From Blastochloris tepida (GTDB lineage Bacteria > Pseudomonadota > Alphaproteobacteria > Rhizobiales > Xanthobacteraceae), in assembly GCF_003966715.1 (NCBI RefSeq), contig NZ_AP018907.1, positions 3,460,001 to 3,524,000 of the forward strand: DNA of 64,000 nt. Direction: 5' to 3'. The translations under genes were made by a program, and so were the position numbers. Positions 55,237 through 63,940 of the stretch are shown in pieces; the first letter of the stretch is position 1; each line of letters starts with the position of its first letter. The notes under the pieces were generated by a model. The model was not told the DNA's origin, did not search any database, and saw nothing but the letters and a program-made list of their open reading frames with translations.

Positions 55237-55850
55237 TATTCCATCACCGCCGCCTTGAGGATGCACACCATGGTGGCGTGGGCCGGCTCCGCCCCGGCAT
55301 TGCGCACCACGTGGCGGCGGTCGCAGCGGTAGCGCAGCGTCTCGCCGGGGCCGGCGCGCTCGACGACGTCGCCGATCTCCACCTCCATCACGCCCGAGAT
55401 CACCGACAGGCACTCGACCGAGCCGCGCTGGTGGCCGTCCGACTCCAGCACGCCGCCCGGCTCGGCGACGAGGTCGTACCACTGCAGCCATTCGACGGTC
55501 TTGATCCAGCCGATGATGGCGAGCCGCACCTTGCCGTCCTCGGACACCAGGAGCGGCGTGTCGCCCCGGCTCAGCGTCTCGATGAAGGGCTGCTCCTCGG
55601 AGGAGGCGAGGAAGCGCTCGATCGACACGTCGAGCGCCTGACTGAGGCGCCAGATGGTGGCGAGCGTCGGGTTGGTCTCGTTGCGCTCGATCTGGCTGAT
55701 GATCGATTTCGCCACGCCGGACTGCTCGGCGAGGTCGGACAGCGACAGGTTATAGGCCTTGCGCAGGCGCTGGACGGTCTTGCCGAGCTGGCCGGTGAGC
55801 TGCTGCGCCCCCTCGTCAAGCCCCGTGCGGAAAGAACCCCGTCCCGGCAT
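55236..55850 (-). CDS. XRE family regulator with C-terminal cupin domain
   Basis: The 204-residue protein has an N-terminal helix-turn-helix (LSLSDLAEQSGVAKSIISQI, about 34-53) followed by ERNETNPTLATIWRLSQAL, then a cupin sensor domain (LSVISGVMEVEIGD, AGPGETLRYRCDRRHVV) at 120-200. Regulators of this type respond to small metabolites such as amino acids, polyamines or sulfur compounds. GGAGG seven bases before the ATG supports the start. The gene is enclosed by two inverted copies of the palindromic repeat. Target genes are not evident. Confidence 0.92.
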   Translation of the reverse strand: MPGRGSFRTGLDEGAQQLTGQLGKTVQRLRKAYNLSLSDLAEQSGVAKSIISQIERNETNPTLATIWRLSQALDVSIERFLASSEEQPFIETLSRGDTPLLVSEDGKVRLAIIGWIKTVEWLQWYDLVAEPGGVLESDGHQRGSVECLSVISGVMEVEIGDVVERAGPGETLRYRCDRRHVVRNAGAEPAHATMVCILKAAVME

Positions 55851-55925
55851 GTCTCATCCTCCGGCCCGGCCCAGACCACGCCACAGGACTAGCGGGCGGG
55901 GCGCGGCGGCGCAACCGAGGGCCTG

Positions 55926-56048
55926 ATACGGTTTCCGGCTGATCAAGCCTTCGAGTCGTATTCCGATCGCCGAAAATCCCGTTATCGAACAAGGGGTTTT
56001 CGGCGAGATCGTTTCCGGTATCCCGAAGGGATCAACCGGAAACCGTAT
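55926..56048 (-). repeat. MITE/BIME-like palindromic repeat, copy 4 (inverted)
   Basis: This is nearly identical to the copy at 55114-55236 but in the opposite orientation. An extra end fragment, GGCCGGAAACCGTAT, lies at about 56053-56067 and touches the thiD stop codon. The pair encloses the XRE regulator gene. Confidence 0.9.
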
Positions 56049-56066
56049 GACCGGCCGGAAACCGTA

Positions 56067-56864
56067 TTACCACCACGCATGAAAATGGTGCGTCGGCCCG
56101 CGGCCGCGGCCGATGGTCAGCCGGTCGCCGGCGGCGATGGCCCTGGTCACATAGTCCTTGGCGGCCATGACCGCCGCGTCGAGCGCCAGCCCCTTGGCGA
56201 GGCCGGCGGCAATCGCCGACGACAGCGTGCAGCCGGTGCCGTGGGTGTTGGCGGTGGCGATGCGGGCCAGCGCCAGCCGCACGACGCTGTCCGGCCGGAT
56301 CAGCAGGTCGACCGCATCGGGCCCGGCGAAATGGCCGCCCTTGATCAGCACCGCGCGCGGCCCCATCGCCAAAATCGCCTGACCCTGCGCCGCCATCGCC
56401 GCCTCGTCGGCCGCCACCGCCGTCTCAAGCAGGGCGGCTGCCTCGTGCAGATTGGGCGTCGCCACCAGCGCCCGCGGCAAGAGCTGGCTTTTCAACGCCT
56501 CGATCGCCTCGGGCGTGATCAGCTTATCGCCGGAGGTGGCGACCATCACCGGGTCGAGCACGACGTTTGCGGCCTGCCAGCGGTCGAGCCCGGCCGCCAC
56601 CGCGGCGATGGTCTCCGGGCGCGACAGCATGCCGATTTTCACCGCGCCGACCGCAAGATCCGAGAATACGCTGTCGATCTGGGCGGTGACGAAGTCCGGC
56701 GGCACGTCGAAGATGCCCTGCACGCCCAGCGTATTCTGGGCGGTGAGCGCGGTGATGACGCTGGCGCCGAACACGCCGAGCGCCGATAACGTCTTCAGGT
56801 CCGCCTGGATGCCGGCGCCGCCGCCGGAATCCGAGCCCGCAATGGTGACGGCGATCGCGGTCAT
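56067..56864 (-). CDS. thiD: Hydroxymethylpyrimidine/phosphomethylpyrimidine kinase
   Basis: ThiD phosphorylates hydroxymethylpyrimidine to the mono- and diphosphate for thiamine synthesis. The 265-residue ribokinase-fold protein starts MTAIAVTIAGSDSGGGAGIQ, the HMP-binding loop, then LGVFGASVITALTAQNTLGV, and the C-terminal ATANTHGTGCTLSSAIAAGL with the anion hole and catalytic base region. Its ATG overlaps the thiE stop codon (ATGA), so the genes are translationally coupled. Confidence 0.96.
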   Translation of the reverse strand: MTAIAVTIAGSDSGGGAGIQADLKTLSALGVFGASVITALTAQNTLGVQGIFDVPPDFVTAQIDSVFSDLAVGAVKIGMLSRPETIAAVAAGLDRWQAANVVLDPVMVATSGDKLITPEAIEALKSQLLPRALVATPNLHEAAALLETAVAADEAAMAAQGQAILAMGPRAVLIKGGHFAGPDAVDLLIRPDSVVRLALARIATANTHGTGCTLSSAIAAGLAKGLALDAAVMAAKDYVTRAIAAGDRLTIGRGRGPTHHFHAWW

Positions 56865-57526
56865 CGTGCCCCCCGCGCCTCTTCGACCGCCTTGTCGACC
56901 GCTTGGCGGATCGCCGCCACCGCGGCCGCCGGATCGGCGGCCTTCGCCACCGCCGAGATCACCGCCACGCCGTCGGCGCCGGCCCGGATGACATCGCCGG
57001 CATTGCCGGCGTCGATGCCGGCGATCGCCACGACCGGAAGACCGGCCTTGCGCGCCTTCAGGGCTGCGATGCGCAAGGCCAAGCCGGCAAGCCCCAGAGG
57101 CGGCTCGGGATTGTTCTTGCTGAGGGTGGCGAACACGCCGCCCACCGCCGCGTAATCGACCGCGCCCGGCGGCAGGGCCGCGACGTGTGCGGCGGTCTTG
57201 ACGGTCTGGCCGATGATGGCGCGCGGGCCGAGCAGGCGGCGCGCCGTCGCCGGGTCCATGTCGTCCTGGCCGAGATGGACGCCGTCGGCGCCGGCCGCCA
57301 TCGCCACGTCCACCCGGTCATTGACCAAGAGCGGCACTCCGAGCGGCGCCAGCGCCGCCGTCATCGCCCGGGCCAGCTCGATCGCCGGGCGAATGGCGCC
57401 GCGCTTGTCGCGAAGCTGGATCAGCGTCGCCCCGCTCTGCGCCGCGGCGCGCGCCAGCGCCACCGGCTCGTGGCCGAAGGTCTGGTCGGGGTCGATGAGA
57501 ACGTAGACGGAAGGATCGAGCTTCAT
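56861..57526 (-). CDS. thiE: Thiamine phosphate synthase
   Basis: ThiE joins HMP diphosphate and thiazole phosphate to give thiamine monophosphate. The 221-residue TIM-barrel protein shows TLIQLRDKRGA, LVNDRVDVAMAAGADGVHLG, RRLLGPRAIIGQTV and AIAGIDAGNAGDVIRAGADG. About 55 bp separate it from thiM. That gap holds 15-bp repeats with the core GAGACTTGCGGCA, one of which runs into the start codon. Confidence 0.95.
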   Translation of the reverse strand: MKLDPSVYVLIDPDQTFGHEPVALARAAAQSGATLIQLRDKRGAIRPAIELARAMTAALAPLGVPLLVNDRVDVAMAAGADGVHLGQDDMDPATARRLLGPRAIIGQTVKTAAHVAALPPGAVDYAAVGGVFATLSKNNPEPPLGLAGLALRIAALKARKAGLPVVAIAGIDAGNAGDVIRAGADGVAVISAVAKAADPAAAVAAIRQAVDKAVEEARGAR

Positions 57527-57580
57527 GCCGCAAGTCTCTTTGCCTCAAGTCTCATGCTGCGGCTTTCACTGCCGCAAATC

Positions 57581-58375
57581 TCAGGGCTTCACGTCGAGCG
57601 GGCCGGCGGTCCTGGCGCGGGTCGTCAGCGTATGGCGGTCGAGGAGATAGACGGCATCGATCAGTCGCGGCACGAAGGTGCCGGGGCCGCGCGCCCCGGC
57701 GGCCGCCACCTCGCCGGCAATGCCGAGCGCCAGCAGGCCGACGCCGGCCGCGACGAACGGATCGTCCTCCACCGCGAGGCAGGCGGCGATCAGCGCGGTG
57801 CCGGCGCAGCCGATCGCGGTCGCCCGCGCCATCAGCGGATGGCCATTGGCGATGGCGAGCCGCTTGGTGCCGTCGGTGACGATGTCGGTCGGCCCGGTCA
57901 TCGCCAGCACGGTGAGATTGTCGAGGGCGAAGCGGTCGAACGCCGCCGATTCGACGTCCTCAATGTCCTGGCCGGTCAGGGCCGCCACCTCGGCGCGGTT
58001 GGCGCGCACCAGCTCCGGCTCGCGGGCCGCGAGATCGCGGGCGAACGCCGCCCGCGCCGCCGAGCGGTCGCAGAACACCGGGTCGAGCACCCAGGGGGTG
58101 CGGTTCTCGTCAGCCTCGTCGAGCGCGATCAGCGCCGCCTGCCGCCGTGCCGCGTCGAGCGTGCCGAGATTGACCAGCACGGCATCCGCGCCCGACACGA
58201 AGGCCGCGACCTCGTCGGCCGAGATGGTCAGCGACGGCACCGCGCCGATCGCCAGCAGCATGTTGGCGGTCAGCACCTGGGCGGCGGTGTTGGTGATGCA
58301 ATGGACGCGCGGGGCGCGCTCGCGCACGCGGTCGAGAATGTCGGCGGCGGTGTCCGCCAGCGGCCGAGAACTCAT
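57581..58375 (-). CDS. thiM: Hydroxyethylthiazole kinase
   Basis: ThiM phosphorylates the thiazole alcohol in thiamine salvage. The 264-residue protein has the ribokinase-like motifs RVHCITNTAAQVLTANMLLA, TPWVLDPVFCDRSA and the C-terminal ATAIGCAGTALIAACLA with the catalytic Cys region. It is the first gene of the thiM-thiE-thiD salvage operon, which makes thiamine phosphate from recovered HMP and thiazole. The gene start is ATG 58375. A degraded TPP-riboswitch-like sequence may lie upstream. Confidence 0.94.
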   Translation of the reverse strand: MSSRPLADTAADILDRVRERAPRVHCITNTAAQVLTANMLLAIGAVPSLTISADEVAAFVSGADAVLVNLGTLDAARRQAALIALDEADENRTPWVLDPVFCDRSAARAAFARDLAAREPELVRANRAEVAALTGQDIEDVESAAFDRFALDNLTVLAMTGPTDIVTDGTKRLAIANGHPLMARATAIGCAGTALIAACLAVEDDPFVAAGVGLLALGIAGEVAAAGARGPGTFVPRLIDAVYLLDRHTLTTRARTAGPLDVKP

Positions 58376-58692
58376 GCGCGCCTTTCCGCCCGCATCGGAC
58401 CGGCCGCGGGGCGGCGGTGCCCGGTCGTCATCCCGAAATCCCTCCGCCGGCAACGCCTCGTCGCGGGTGCGGCGGGCCGCGGCGGTTCGGCCGGCGGGGT
58501 TCCGCGCGGCCCCATAGTCCCTAGTGGTCCGATGGGGCGGGCGCAAGTCGACTCGGGCGCAAGTCGACCAAGGTGAAGGGCGGCCAGATCGGGCCTCGAC
58601 CGAAGGGACTCCGAACAGGCGGGGTCGGGATTGCGCCGCTTGCGCTGGCGGGCCGGCTGTGGTGCTGTCGCGCAACTCGCTGGAGCCTTCCG

Positions 58693-58941
58693 ATGATCCC
58701 GTTCTTCGTTCAGATCAAGTGCCACCTCGGCCGAGCCTATGACGTCGCCAACGCCCTCGCCGATGCCGAGATCGCCTCGGAGATCTATTCCACCGCCGGC
58801 GACTATGACCTGCTGGTGAAATTCTACGTCCCGGCCGGCACCGACATCGGCCACTTCGTCAATGAGAAGGTGCAGCTCATTCCGGGCATCCAGGACACCA
58901 AGACCATCATCACCTTCAAGGCGTTCACCGGCGCCCGCTGA
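58693..58941 (+). CDS. Stand-alone Lrp/AsnC ligand-binding domain protein
   Basis: This 82-residue protein is only the RAM/AsnC ligand-binding domain: FFVQIKCHLGRAYDVANALA, then SEIYSTAGDYDLLVKFYVPA and DIGHFVNEKVQLIPGIQDT. There is no DNA-binding domain. Such proteins may modulate full-length Lrp-type regulators or bind amino acids on their own. GGAG eight bases before the ATG supports the start. Two 16-bp direct repeats (GGCGCAAGTCGAC core, 58539-58568) lie upstream. Confidence 0.88.
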   Translation: MIPFFVQIKCHLGRAYDVANALADAEIASEIYSTAGDYDLLVKFYVPAGTDIGHFVNEKVQLIPGIQDTKTIITFKAFTGAR

Positions 58942-59316
58942 CTTCCGCCCGCCGGCTGCCGCAGACAAGCCTTGCGCCCCGCAAGGTCTCGGGCCGGGAG
59001 CGGCCGCCCGGCAAAGACCTGCGACGCAGGCTGCGGCATCGCTGTCGTAAAAATGACGTCCAACTGTCTTGCGGGTGACGTATTCGCTCTCCATATTGGC
59101 ATCATCGGCGGCGCATTAAGTTGCGACGCTGGTGTACGGCCACGCTGAGGGCAGATGACGCCGGATGTACGCGCATCAGCCTTAGCGTTGGCCGTTTTCA
59201 TTTGTGAGGGTTGAGGGGTTTCGCCTCGTTTGGCCGGGTCATCCCGGCCATTCGCGTCTTTGGGCGCCGAGAACTTGCCCTCGGACGCTTCGGCGCCCAC
59301 TTCTCCATCGACACCG
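58942..59316. other. Intergenic region before the M3 peptidase gene
   Basis: There is no gene here. A TGCCGCAG / CTGCGGCA inverted repeat brackets 58957-59039. An extragenic GGCCGGGTCATCCCGGCC palindrome lies at 59231-59248, next to the possible upstream start of the peptidase. A terminator candidate is listed separately at 59143-59197. Confidence 0.5.
59143..59197 (+). terminator. Candidate intrinsic terminator
   Basis: CGCTGAGG pairs with CCTTAGCG and the inner GATGACGC region with GCGCATC, forming a long imperfect hairpin (59143-59187) followed by TTGGCCGTTTT. It may end transcription of the Lrp-like gene or act as a leader hairpin for the peptidase gene. Confidence 0.5.
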
Positions 59317-61404
59317 ATGGAGACCGCGTTGACCAATCCTGACCTCTCCGATCCCGACCACTCCGAGTCCGCCCCGGCGCCGAACCCGCTCATCGCCGCG
59401 TGGTCCACGCCGTTCGGCGTGCCGCCGTTCGCCGAGATTCGCCCCGAGCATTTCCCGCCGGCCTTCGAGGCCGCGCTCGAAGCCCACCGCGCCGAGATCG
59501 AATCGCTCGCCGCCGATCCCGCGCCGCCCAGCTTCGAGACCACGCTGCTCGGCCTGGAGACCAGCGGCCGGCTGCTCACCCGCGTCGCCCAGGTGTTCTT
59601 CAATCTGTGCGGCGCCGACACCAATCCGGCGCTGCAGGCGATCGAGCGCGACATCGCGCCGAGGCTCGCCGCCCATCATGCCGCGATCTTCACCGACGCC
59701 CGGCTGTTTCAGCGCATCGACGCGCTGGAGGCCGGCAAGGACCGGCTGGATGCGGAAGCCCAGCGCCTGCTGCAGCGCACCCGCCTCGCCTTCATCCGCG
59801 CCGGCGCAAGGCTCGACCCCGCCGGCAAGGCCCGCATGGCCGAAATCGTCGAGCGGTTGGCGACGCTCGGCACCCAATTCGCCCAGAACCTGCTGGCCGA
59901 CGAGGCGGCCTGGACGCTGGTGCTGGACACCGAGGACGACCGCGCCGGCCTGCCCGATTTCGTGATCGACGCAGCATTGCGGGCCGGGGCAGAGCGCGGC
60001 CATCCCGGCAAGGCGGTGATCACGCTGTCGCGCTCCTCGATCGAGCCGTTCCTCACCTTCTCCGCCCGCCGCGATTTGCGCCGGCAGGCTTATGAGGCCT
60101 GGACCCGCCGCGGCGAAATGGGCGGCGCGACCGACAACCGCGCGCTGATCGCCGAGATGGTGGCGCTGCGGCTGGAGCGGGCGCGCCTGCTCGGCTACCC
60201 GACCTTCGCCGCCTACAAGCTCGACGACACCATGGCCAAGACTCCCGAAGCCGTGCGCGGCCTGCTGGAGGAGGTGTGGGCGCCGGCCAAGGCGCGGGCG
60301 CTGCGCGAGCTCTGCGACCTGCAGCGCCTCGCCGAGCAGGAGGGCTTCAACGGCACCATCGCCGGCTGGGACTGGCGGCACTACGCCGAGAAGCTGCGCA
60401 AGGCCCGCTTCGACCTCGATGAGGCGGCAACCAAGCCCTACCTGCCGCTCGATCAGGTGATCGCGGCGGCCTTCGACACCGCCTCCCGCCTGTTCGGCCT
60501 CGTCTTCACCGAGCGGACCGACGTGCCGGTCTATCACCCCGACGTGCGCGCCTTCGAGGTCAGCCGGGATGGCCGGCATGTGGCGCTGTTCCTCGGCGAC
60601 TATTTCGCACGGCCCTCGAAGCGCTCGGGCGCCTGGATGTCGAGCTTCCGCACGCAGGAAAAGCTGGCCGGCGACATTCGCCCGATCATCGTCAATGTGA
60701 TGAACTTCGCCAAGGGCGAGCCGGCGCTGCTGTCCTTCGACGACGCCCGCACGCTGTTCCACGAGTTCGGCCACGCCCTGCACGGCATGCTGTCGGACGT
60801 GACCTATCCCAGCCTCGCCGGCACCGACGTCGCCACCGATTTCGTCGAGCTGCCCTCGCAGCTCTACGAGCACTGGCTGTCGCGGCCGGAGGTGCTGGGA
60901 AGGTTCGCCCGCCATCACGCGACCGGCCAGCCGATGCCCGAGGAGATGATCGCCCGCATCAAGGCGGCGCAGACCTTCAACCAGGGCTACGCCACCGTGG
61001 AATACGTCGCTTCCGCACTGGTCGACCTCGCCTTCCACGAGATGGCCGACACCTCAAACCTCGATCCGCTCGCCTTCGAGGCGAAGGAGCTCGCCCGCAT
61101 CGGCATGCCGGCGGAGATCTCCATGCGCCACCGCACGCCGCACTTCGCCCATGTGTTCGCGGGCGACGGCTATTCGGCCGGCTACTATTCCTATCTGTGG
61201 AGCGAGGTGCTGGACGCCGACGCGTTCGCGGCGTTCGAGGAGACCGGCAACGTGTTCGACCCGGCCACCGCTGAGCGGCTCTCCCGCTTCATCTACGCCG
61301 CCGGCAACCGGCGCGACCCGGCCGAGGCCTATATCGCCTTCCGCGGCCGGCTGCCGACCACCGCGGCGCTGCTGAAGAAACGCGGGCTGGCCGACGCGGC
61401 GTGA
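59317..61404 (+). CDS. dcp: M3 family oligopeptidase (peptidyl-dipeptidase Dcp-like)
   Basis: This 695-residue zinc peptidase degrades short peptides in the cytoplasm. It has the metal-binding HEFGHALHGML near residue 483, a distal Glu region (DFVELPSQLYEHWL), and the C-terminal HFAHVFAGDGYSAGYYSYLW substrate segment with the Tyr residues. The choice of ATG 59317 (METALTNPD) avoids an upstream frame that begins inside a palindromic repeat. The first 25 residues before the conserved PLIAAWSTPFGVPPF are low-complexity. Confidence 0.94.
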   Translation: METALTNPDLSDPDHSESAPAPNPLIAAWSTPFGVPPFAEIRPEHFPPAFEAALEAHRAEIESLAADPAPPSFETTLLGLETSGRLLTRVAQVFFNLCGADTNPALQAIERDIAPRLAAHHAAIFTDARLFQRIDALEAGKDRLDAEAQRLLQRTRLAFIRAGARLDPAGKARMAEIVERLATLGTQFAQNLLADEAAWTLVLDTEDDRAGLPDFVIDAALRAGAERGHPGKAVITLSRSSIEPFLTFSARRDLRRQAYEAWTRRGEMGGATDNRALIAEMVALRLERARLLGYPTFAAYKLDDTMAKTPEAVRGLLEEVWAPAKARALRELCDLQRLAEQEGFNGTIAGWDWRHYAEKLRKARFDLDEAATKPYLPLDQVIAAAFDTASRLFGLVFTERTDVPVYHPDVRAFEVSRDGRHVALFLGDYFARPSKRSGAWMSSFRTQEKLAGDIRPIIVNVMNFAKGEPALLSFDDARTLFHEFGHALHGMLSDVTYPSLAGTDVATDFVELPSQLYEHWLSRPEVLGRFARHHATGQPMPEEMIARIKAAQTFNQGYATVEYVASALVDLAFHEMADTSNLDPLAFEAKELARIGMPAEISMRHRTPHFAHVFAGDGYSAGYYSYLWSEVLDADAFAAFEETGNVFDPATAERLSRFIYAAGNRRDPAEAYIAFRGRLPTTAALLKKRGLADAA

Positions 61405-61550
61405 TGGAAGATCGTCGTCCCGGGCAAGCGCGCACAGCGCGCGGGACCCGGGACCGCGAGCCGAGCGAGGCGATCCACACTGACGACGGTCCCGGGTCCT
61501 CGCTCCGCTCGGCCCGGGACGACGAGGCGGCCTGAGGCCCCACTTCAACA
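61405..61550. repeat. Extragenic palindromes after the peptidase gene
   Basis: CGTCCCGGGCAAGCGCGC and GACCCGGGACCG at 61416-61458, and GACGGTCCCGGGTCCTC to GGCCCGGGACGAC at 61484-61524, form two large palindromic repeats. The type is common in Bradyrhizobium-like genomes. They lie between the peptidase gene and the IS-like element. Confidence 0.75.
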
Positions 61551-63465
61551 GCGGAATTTCGTAAGCTACTGGCCTGACGTAATTTTTGGCGAAATTCGAG
61601 GCGGCGTGGCACTACGCCTCGGGCGGCCGCGGCGTTTCAGGGCCGGTTTCGGCGCCGGCTCGGGGTCCGGCGGTTTAGCCTGTCGCGCCCGGGGCGGCAG
61701 CGCGATGCGGACACGCCGGAAGAGATCGCTCACCGCCGGTGTCGCGTCGGTGCGCACCAGCCAATCGACCTCGCGGTGACGGAGCCGGACCTGTTGGAGC
61801 CGGTCGAGTTCGCGCAGCAGCGCCGCCCATTCCAAAACCCCGTCGTTGTAGAGTTCGTCGAGTTCCGCGCGCATCAACAGCGCCAGGAACGAGCAGAACA
61901 CGTGGCCCCGGATTGCCGCGTCGGAGGAATGGAAGATCGGCCGGGTGCGCATCACCGCCTTGGCGCGCAGGAACTGTTCCTCGACCTGGAGCAGATCACG
62001 ATAGCGCAGCACCGCCTGCAGCGGGGTGATCCTGGCGTTGGTGCGCAGCACGAAGATGCCGTCGAAGCGAGCCTCCTCGGCGAGCTTGCCGGGGTCGATC
62101 TCGAAGGCCGGCTGACCTTCGGCCTTTTTCGATTTGCGCAGGAAGCGCCGGTACGCCGAGTTGCCGATCAGCGTCTTGTCGCCCTTCTTCAGCTGCGCTT
62201 CGAGCCCGGCCACGATCGCTTGGCGATCGGCACGGTCCTTCTCGGCCTCCGCCTCGTTGCGGCATACGATGTACCGAATGCCGGCAACGGTGACCTCCTT
62301 GACGAACAACTGGGTCTCGCCGCGCTGGCGTTCGATCAGCAGCGGCACGAAGGGGCGCTCGTCGGCCAGCACCACCGTCTTCACGACGGTGTCGGTGCGC
62401 TCGCGGGCGCCGAGGATGTATTCGAGCTTGCGCTCCTCGAGCCCGGCGATGGTCGAAGCCGAGATCATGCCACGGTCGGCGACCACGCACACCCGGCCAA
62501 TGCGGAAGCGGCCGCGCAGCCGGTCCACCACCGGCAGCAGCGTCGTGACGTCGGCGGTGTTGCCCGGCCACATCTCCGTACAGATTGGCCAGCCGGCACC
62601 ATCGACCACCAGGGCCAGGATCATCTGGTTGAGGTCGGGCCGGTAATCCTTCGAATAGCCGCGCTCGCCGAGCGTCTCGCCGCCCTCGCCGTAGAACGAC
62701 AGGCTGGTGGTGTCCATGAACACCACCGACAGGTCGGAGAACAGGTCACGGCGGCGCGCGAACAGCCGTTCCTCGATCTCATCCTTGACACACCTCGGCG
62801 CGAGCTCGCCCTCAGCAGCCTTCGCGACCTCCTCGCCGAGCCAGGCCATCGCCCGGTAGAAGTGATGGAGGTCGAGCCCGTCGGTGCCGGGGATGTCGTA
62901 GTCGGCCATCCAGGATGCGCAATCGCGGTCGGAGCCGGACACGAACAGCCGGTGCAGGGTAGCGGCGAACACCGCGCGCTCGACCGCGAACTCGAAGGCC
63001 CGCTCCTTCAGGAGATCCTCAAGGACGGCGTCGATGCCGAGGCGCTGCCAGACCCGCCCGAACACCAATGGGCCGCCGATGCGTTTGGCGCCGGCCGAGA
63101 GCTGGCCCTCAGTGTCCTCGTCGAGCGCTCGCAGCAGCAGGACTTGGTCGGTGAACTTCGCCCCCGACGCCAGGAGCGAGGCCAGGGCACCGGAGGTGGC
63201 GAGGTCGTCGACGCGGCCGAGGGTGGCGATGACGGACTGGCGGACGGCGCCGTCGACGCGCTTGCTCTCAACGATCTGGACGTAGGCGCGTCCGCCGGAG
63301 CCTTTGAGACGGAAGAACATGGCGGCCTCCGAGGCTGACACTACGGGATCAGACTCGGAGCCATCAATCAAGCTATTTCTAGCGTTCGGCGTGGCACTAC
63401 GTTTTGCGAAATCGCCGACTCCGCCCCAGCAAAATCAACGGCTTATGACGAAATCGGCCGTTTCA
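61550..63465. mobile_element. IS1634-like insertion sequence, ends not resolved
   Basis: The transposase gene at 61566-63371 defines the element. Terminal inverted repeats could not be fixed with confidence. Weakly similar ends contain ATTTCGT...AAGC on the left (61556-61566) and, inverted, at about 63440-63462. TTCAAC occurs just outside each side (61546-61551 and 63471-63476), a possible target duplication. A 15-bp direct repeat (CGGCGTGGCACTACG) lies at 61602-61616 and 63387-63401. The AT-richer flanks on the right fit inserted DNA. Confidence 0.5.
61566..63371 (-). CDS. IS1634 family transposase
   Basis: This 601-residue DDE transposase is of the IS4-superfamily IS1634 type. Its catalytic acids are visible in VVFMDTTSLSFYG (first Asp), VCVVADRGMIS (second Asp) and LRYRDLLQVEEQFLRAK (Glu of the YREK-like region). 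The N-terminus has FFRLKGSGGRAYVQIVES, typical of the family. The C-terminal 40 residues are Pro/Arg-rich and run to near the left end. The gene looks intact, so the element may be active. It lies between host genes without disrupting either. Confidence 0.92.
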   Translation of the reverse strand: MIDGSESDPVVSASEAAMFFRLKGSGGRAYVQIVESKRVDGAVRQSVIATLGRVDDLATSGALASLLASGAKFTDQVLLLRALDEDTEGQLSAGAKRIGGPLVFGRVWQRLGIDAVLEDLLKERAFEFAVERAVFAATLHRLFVSGSDRDCASWMADYDIPGTDGLDLHHFYRAMAWLGEEVAKAAEGELAPRCVKDEIEERLFARRRDLFSDLSVVFMDTTSLSFYGEGGETLGERGYSKDYRPDLNQMILALVVDGAGWPICTEMWPGNTADVTTLLPVVDRLRGRFRIGRVCVVADRGMISASTIAGLEERKLEYILGARERTDTVVKTVVLADERPFVPLLIERQRGETQLFVKEVTVAGIRYIVCRNEAEAEKDRADRQAIVAGLEAQLKKGDKTLIGNSAYRRFLRKSKKAEGQPAFEIDPGKLAEEARFDGIFVLRTNARITPLQAVLRYRDLLQVEEQFLRAKAVMRTRPIFHSSDAAIRGHVFCSFLALLMRAELDELYNDGVLEWAALLRELDRLQQVRLRHREVDWLVRTDATPAVSDLFRRVRIALPPRARQAKPPDPEPAPKPALKRRGRPRRSATPPRISPKITSGQ

Positions 63466-63493
63466 CTGTTCAACTCGGGTGAGGAGAAGCGGA

Positions 63494-63913
63494 TCACTCC
63501 GTCTCCGGCCGGGCGCGCAGGCGCTTGACCGTGCCGGATTTCGCCTTGGCTTCCAGGCGCCGCTTGACCGAGCCGGCGGTGGGCCGCGTCGCCCGCCGCC
63601 GCTTGGGCTCCACCGCCGCCTGCCGGATCAGCTCGACCAGCCGGGCCAGCGCGTCGGCGCGGTTGGCCTCCTGGGTGCGGAAGCGCTGGGCGTTCAGCAC
63701 CACCACGCCGTCCTTGGTGGCGCGCCGGCCGGCGAGCCGCAGCAGCCTTGTGATCACCGGCGCCGGCAGCGACGGCGAGCGCAGCGCATCGAAGCGCAGC
63801 TCGACCGCGGTCGCCACCTTGTTGACGTTCTGGCCACCCGGCCCGGCCGCCCGCACGAAGCTCTCCTCGATCTCGCGCGGATCGAGCGAAATGGTGGGGG
63901 TGACCGGGATCAT
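63494..63913 (-). CDS. arfB: Alternative ribosome-rescue factor ArfB
   Basis: ArfB (YaeJ) releases peptides from stalled ribosomes. The 139-residue protein has the GGQ motif at residues 26-28 in RAAGPGGQNVNKVATAVELR and a basic C-terminal tail (PKRRRATRPTAGSVKRRLEAK) that enters the mRNA channel. MIPVTPTISLDPREIEESF is the expected family start, so I use the ATG at 63913 over one seven codons upstream. It lies 27 bp after the metallo-hydrolase gene in the same direction and may share its transcript. Confidence 0.93.
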   Translation of the reverse strand: MIPVTPTISLDPREIEESFVRAAGPGGQNVNKVATAVELRFDALRSPSLPAPVITRLLRLAGRRATKDGVVVLNAQRFRTQEANRADALARLVELIRQAAVEPKRRRATRPTAGSVKRRLEAKAKSGTVKRLRARPETE

Positions 63914-63940
63914 CGGCGCAAAGATCGATCGCAATCGGGG

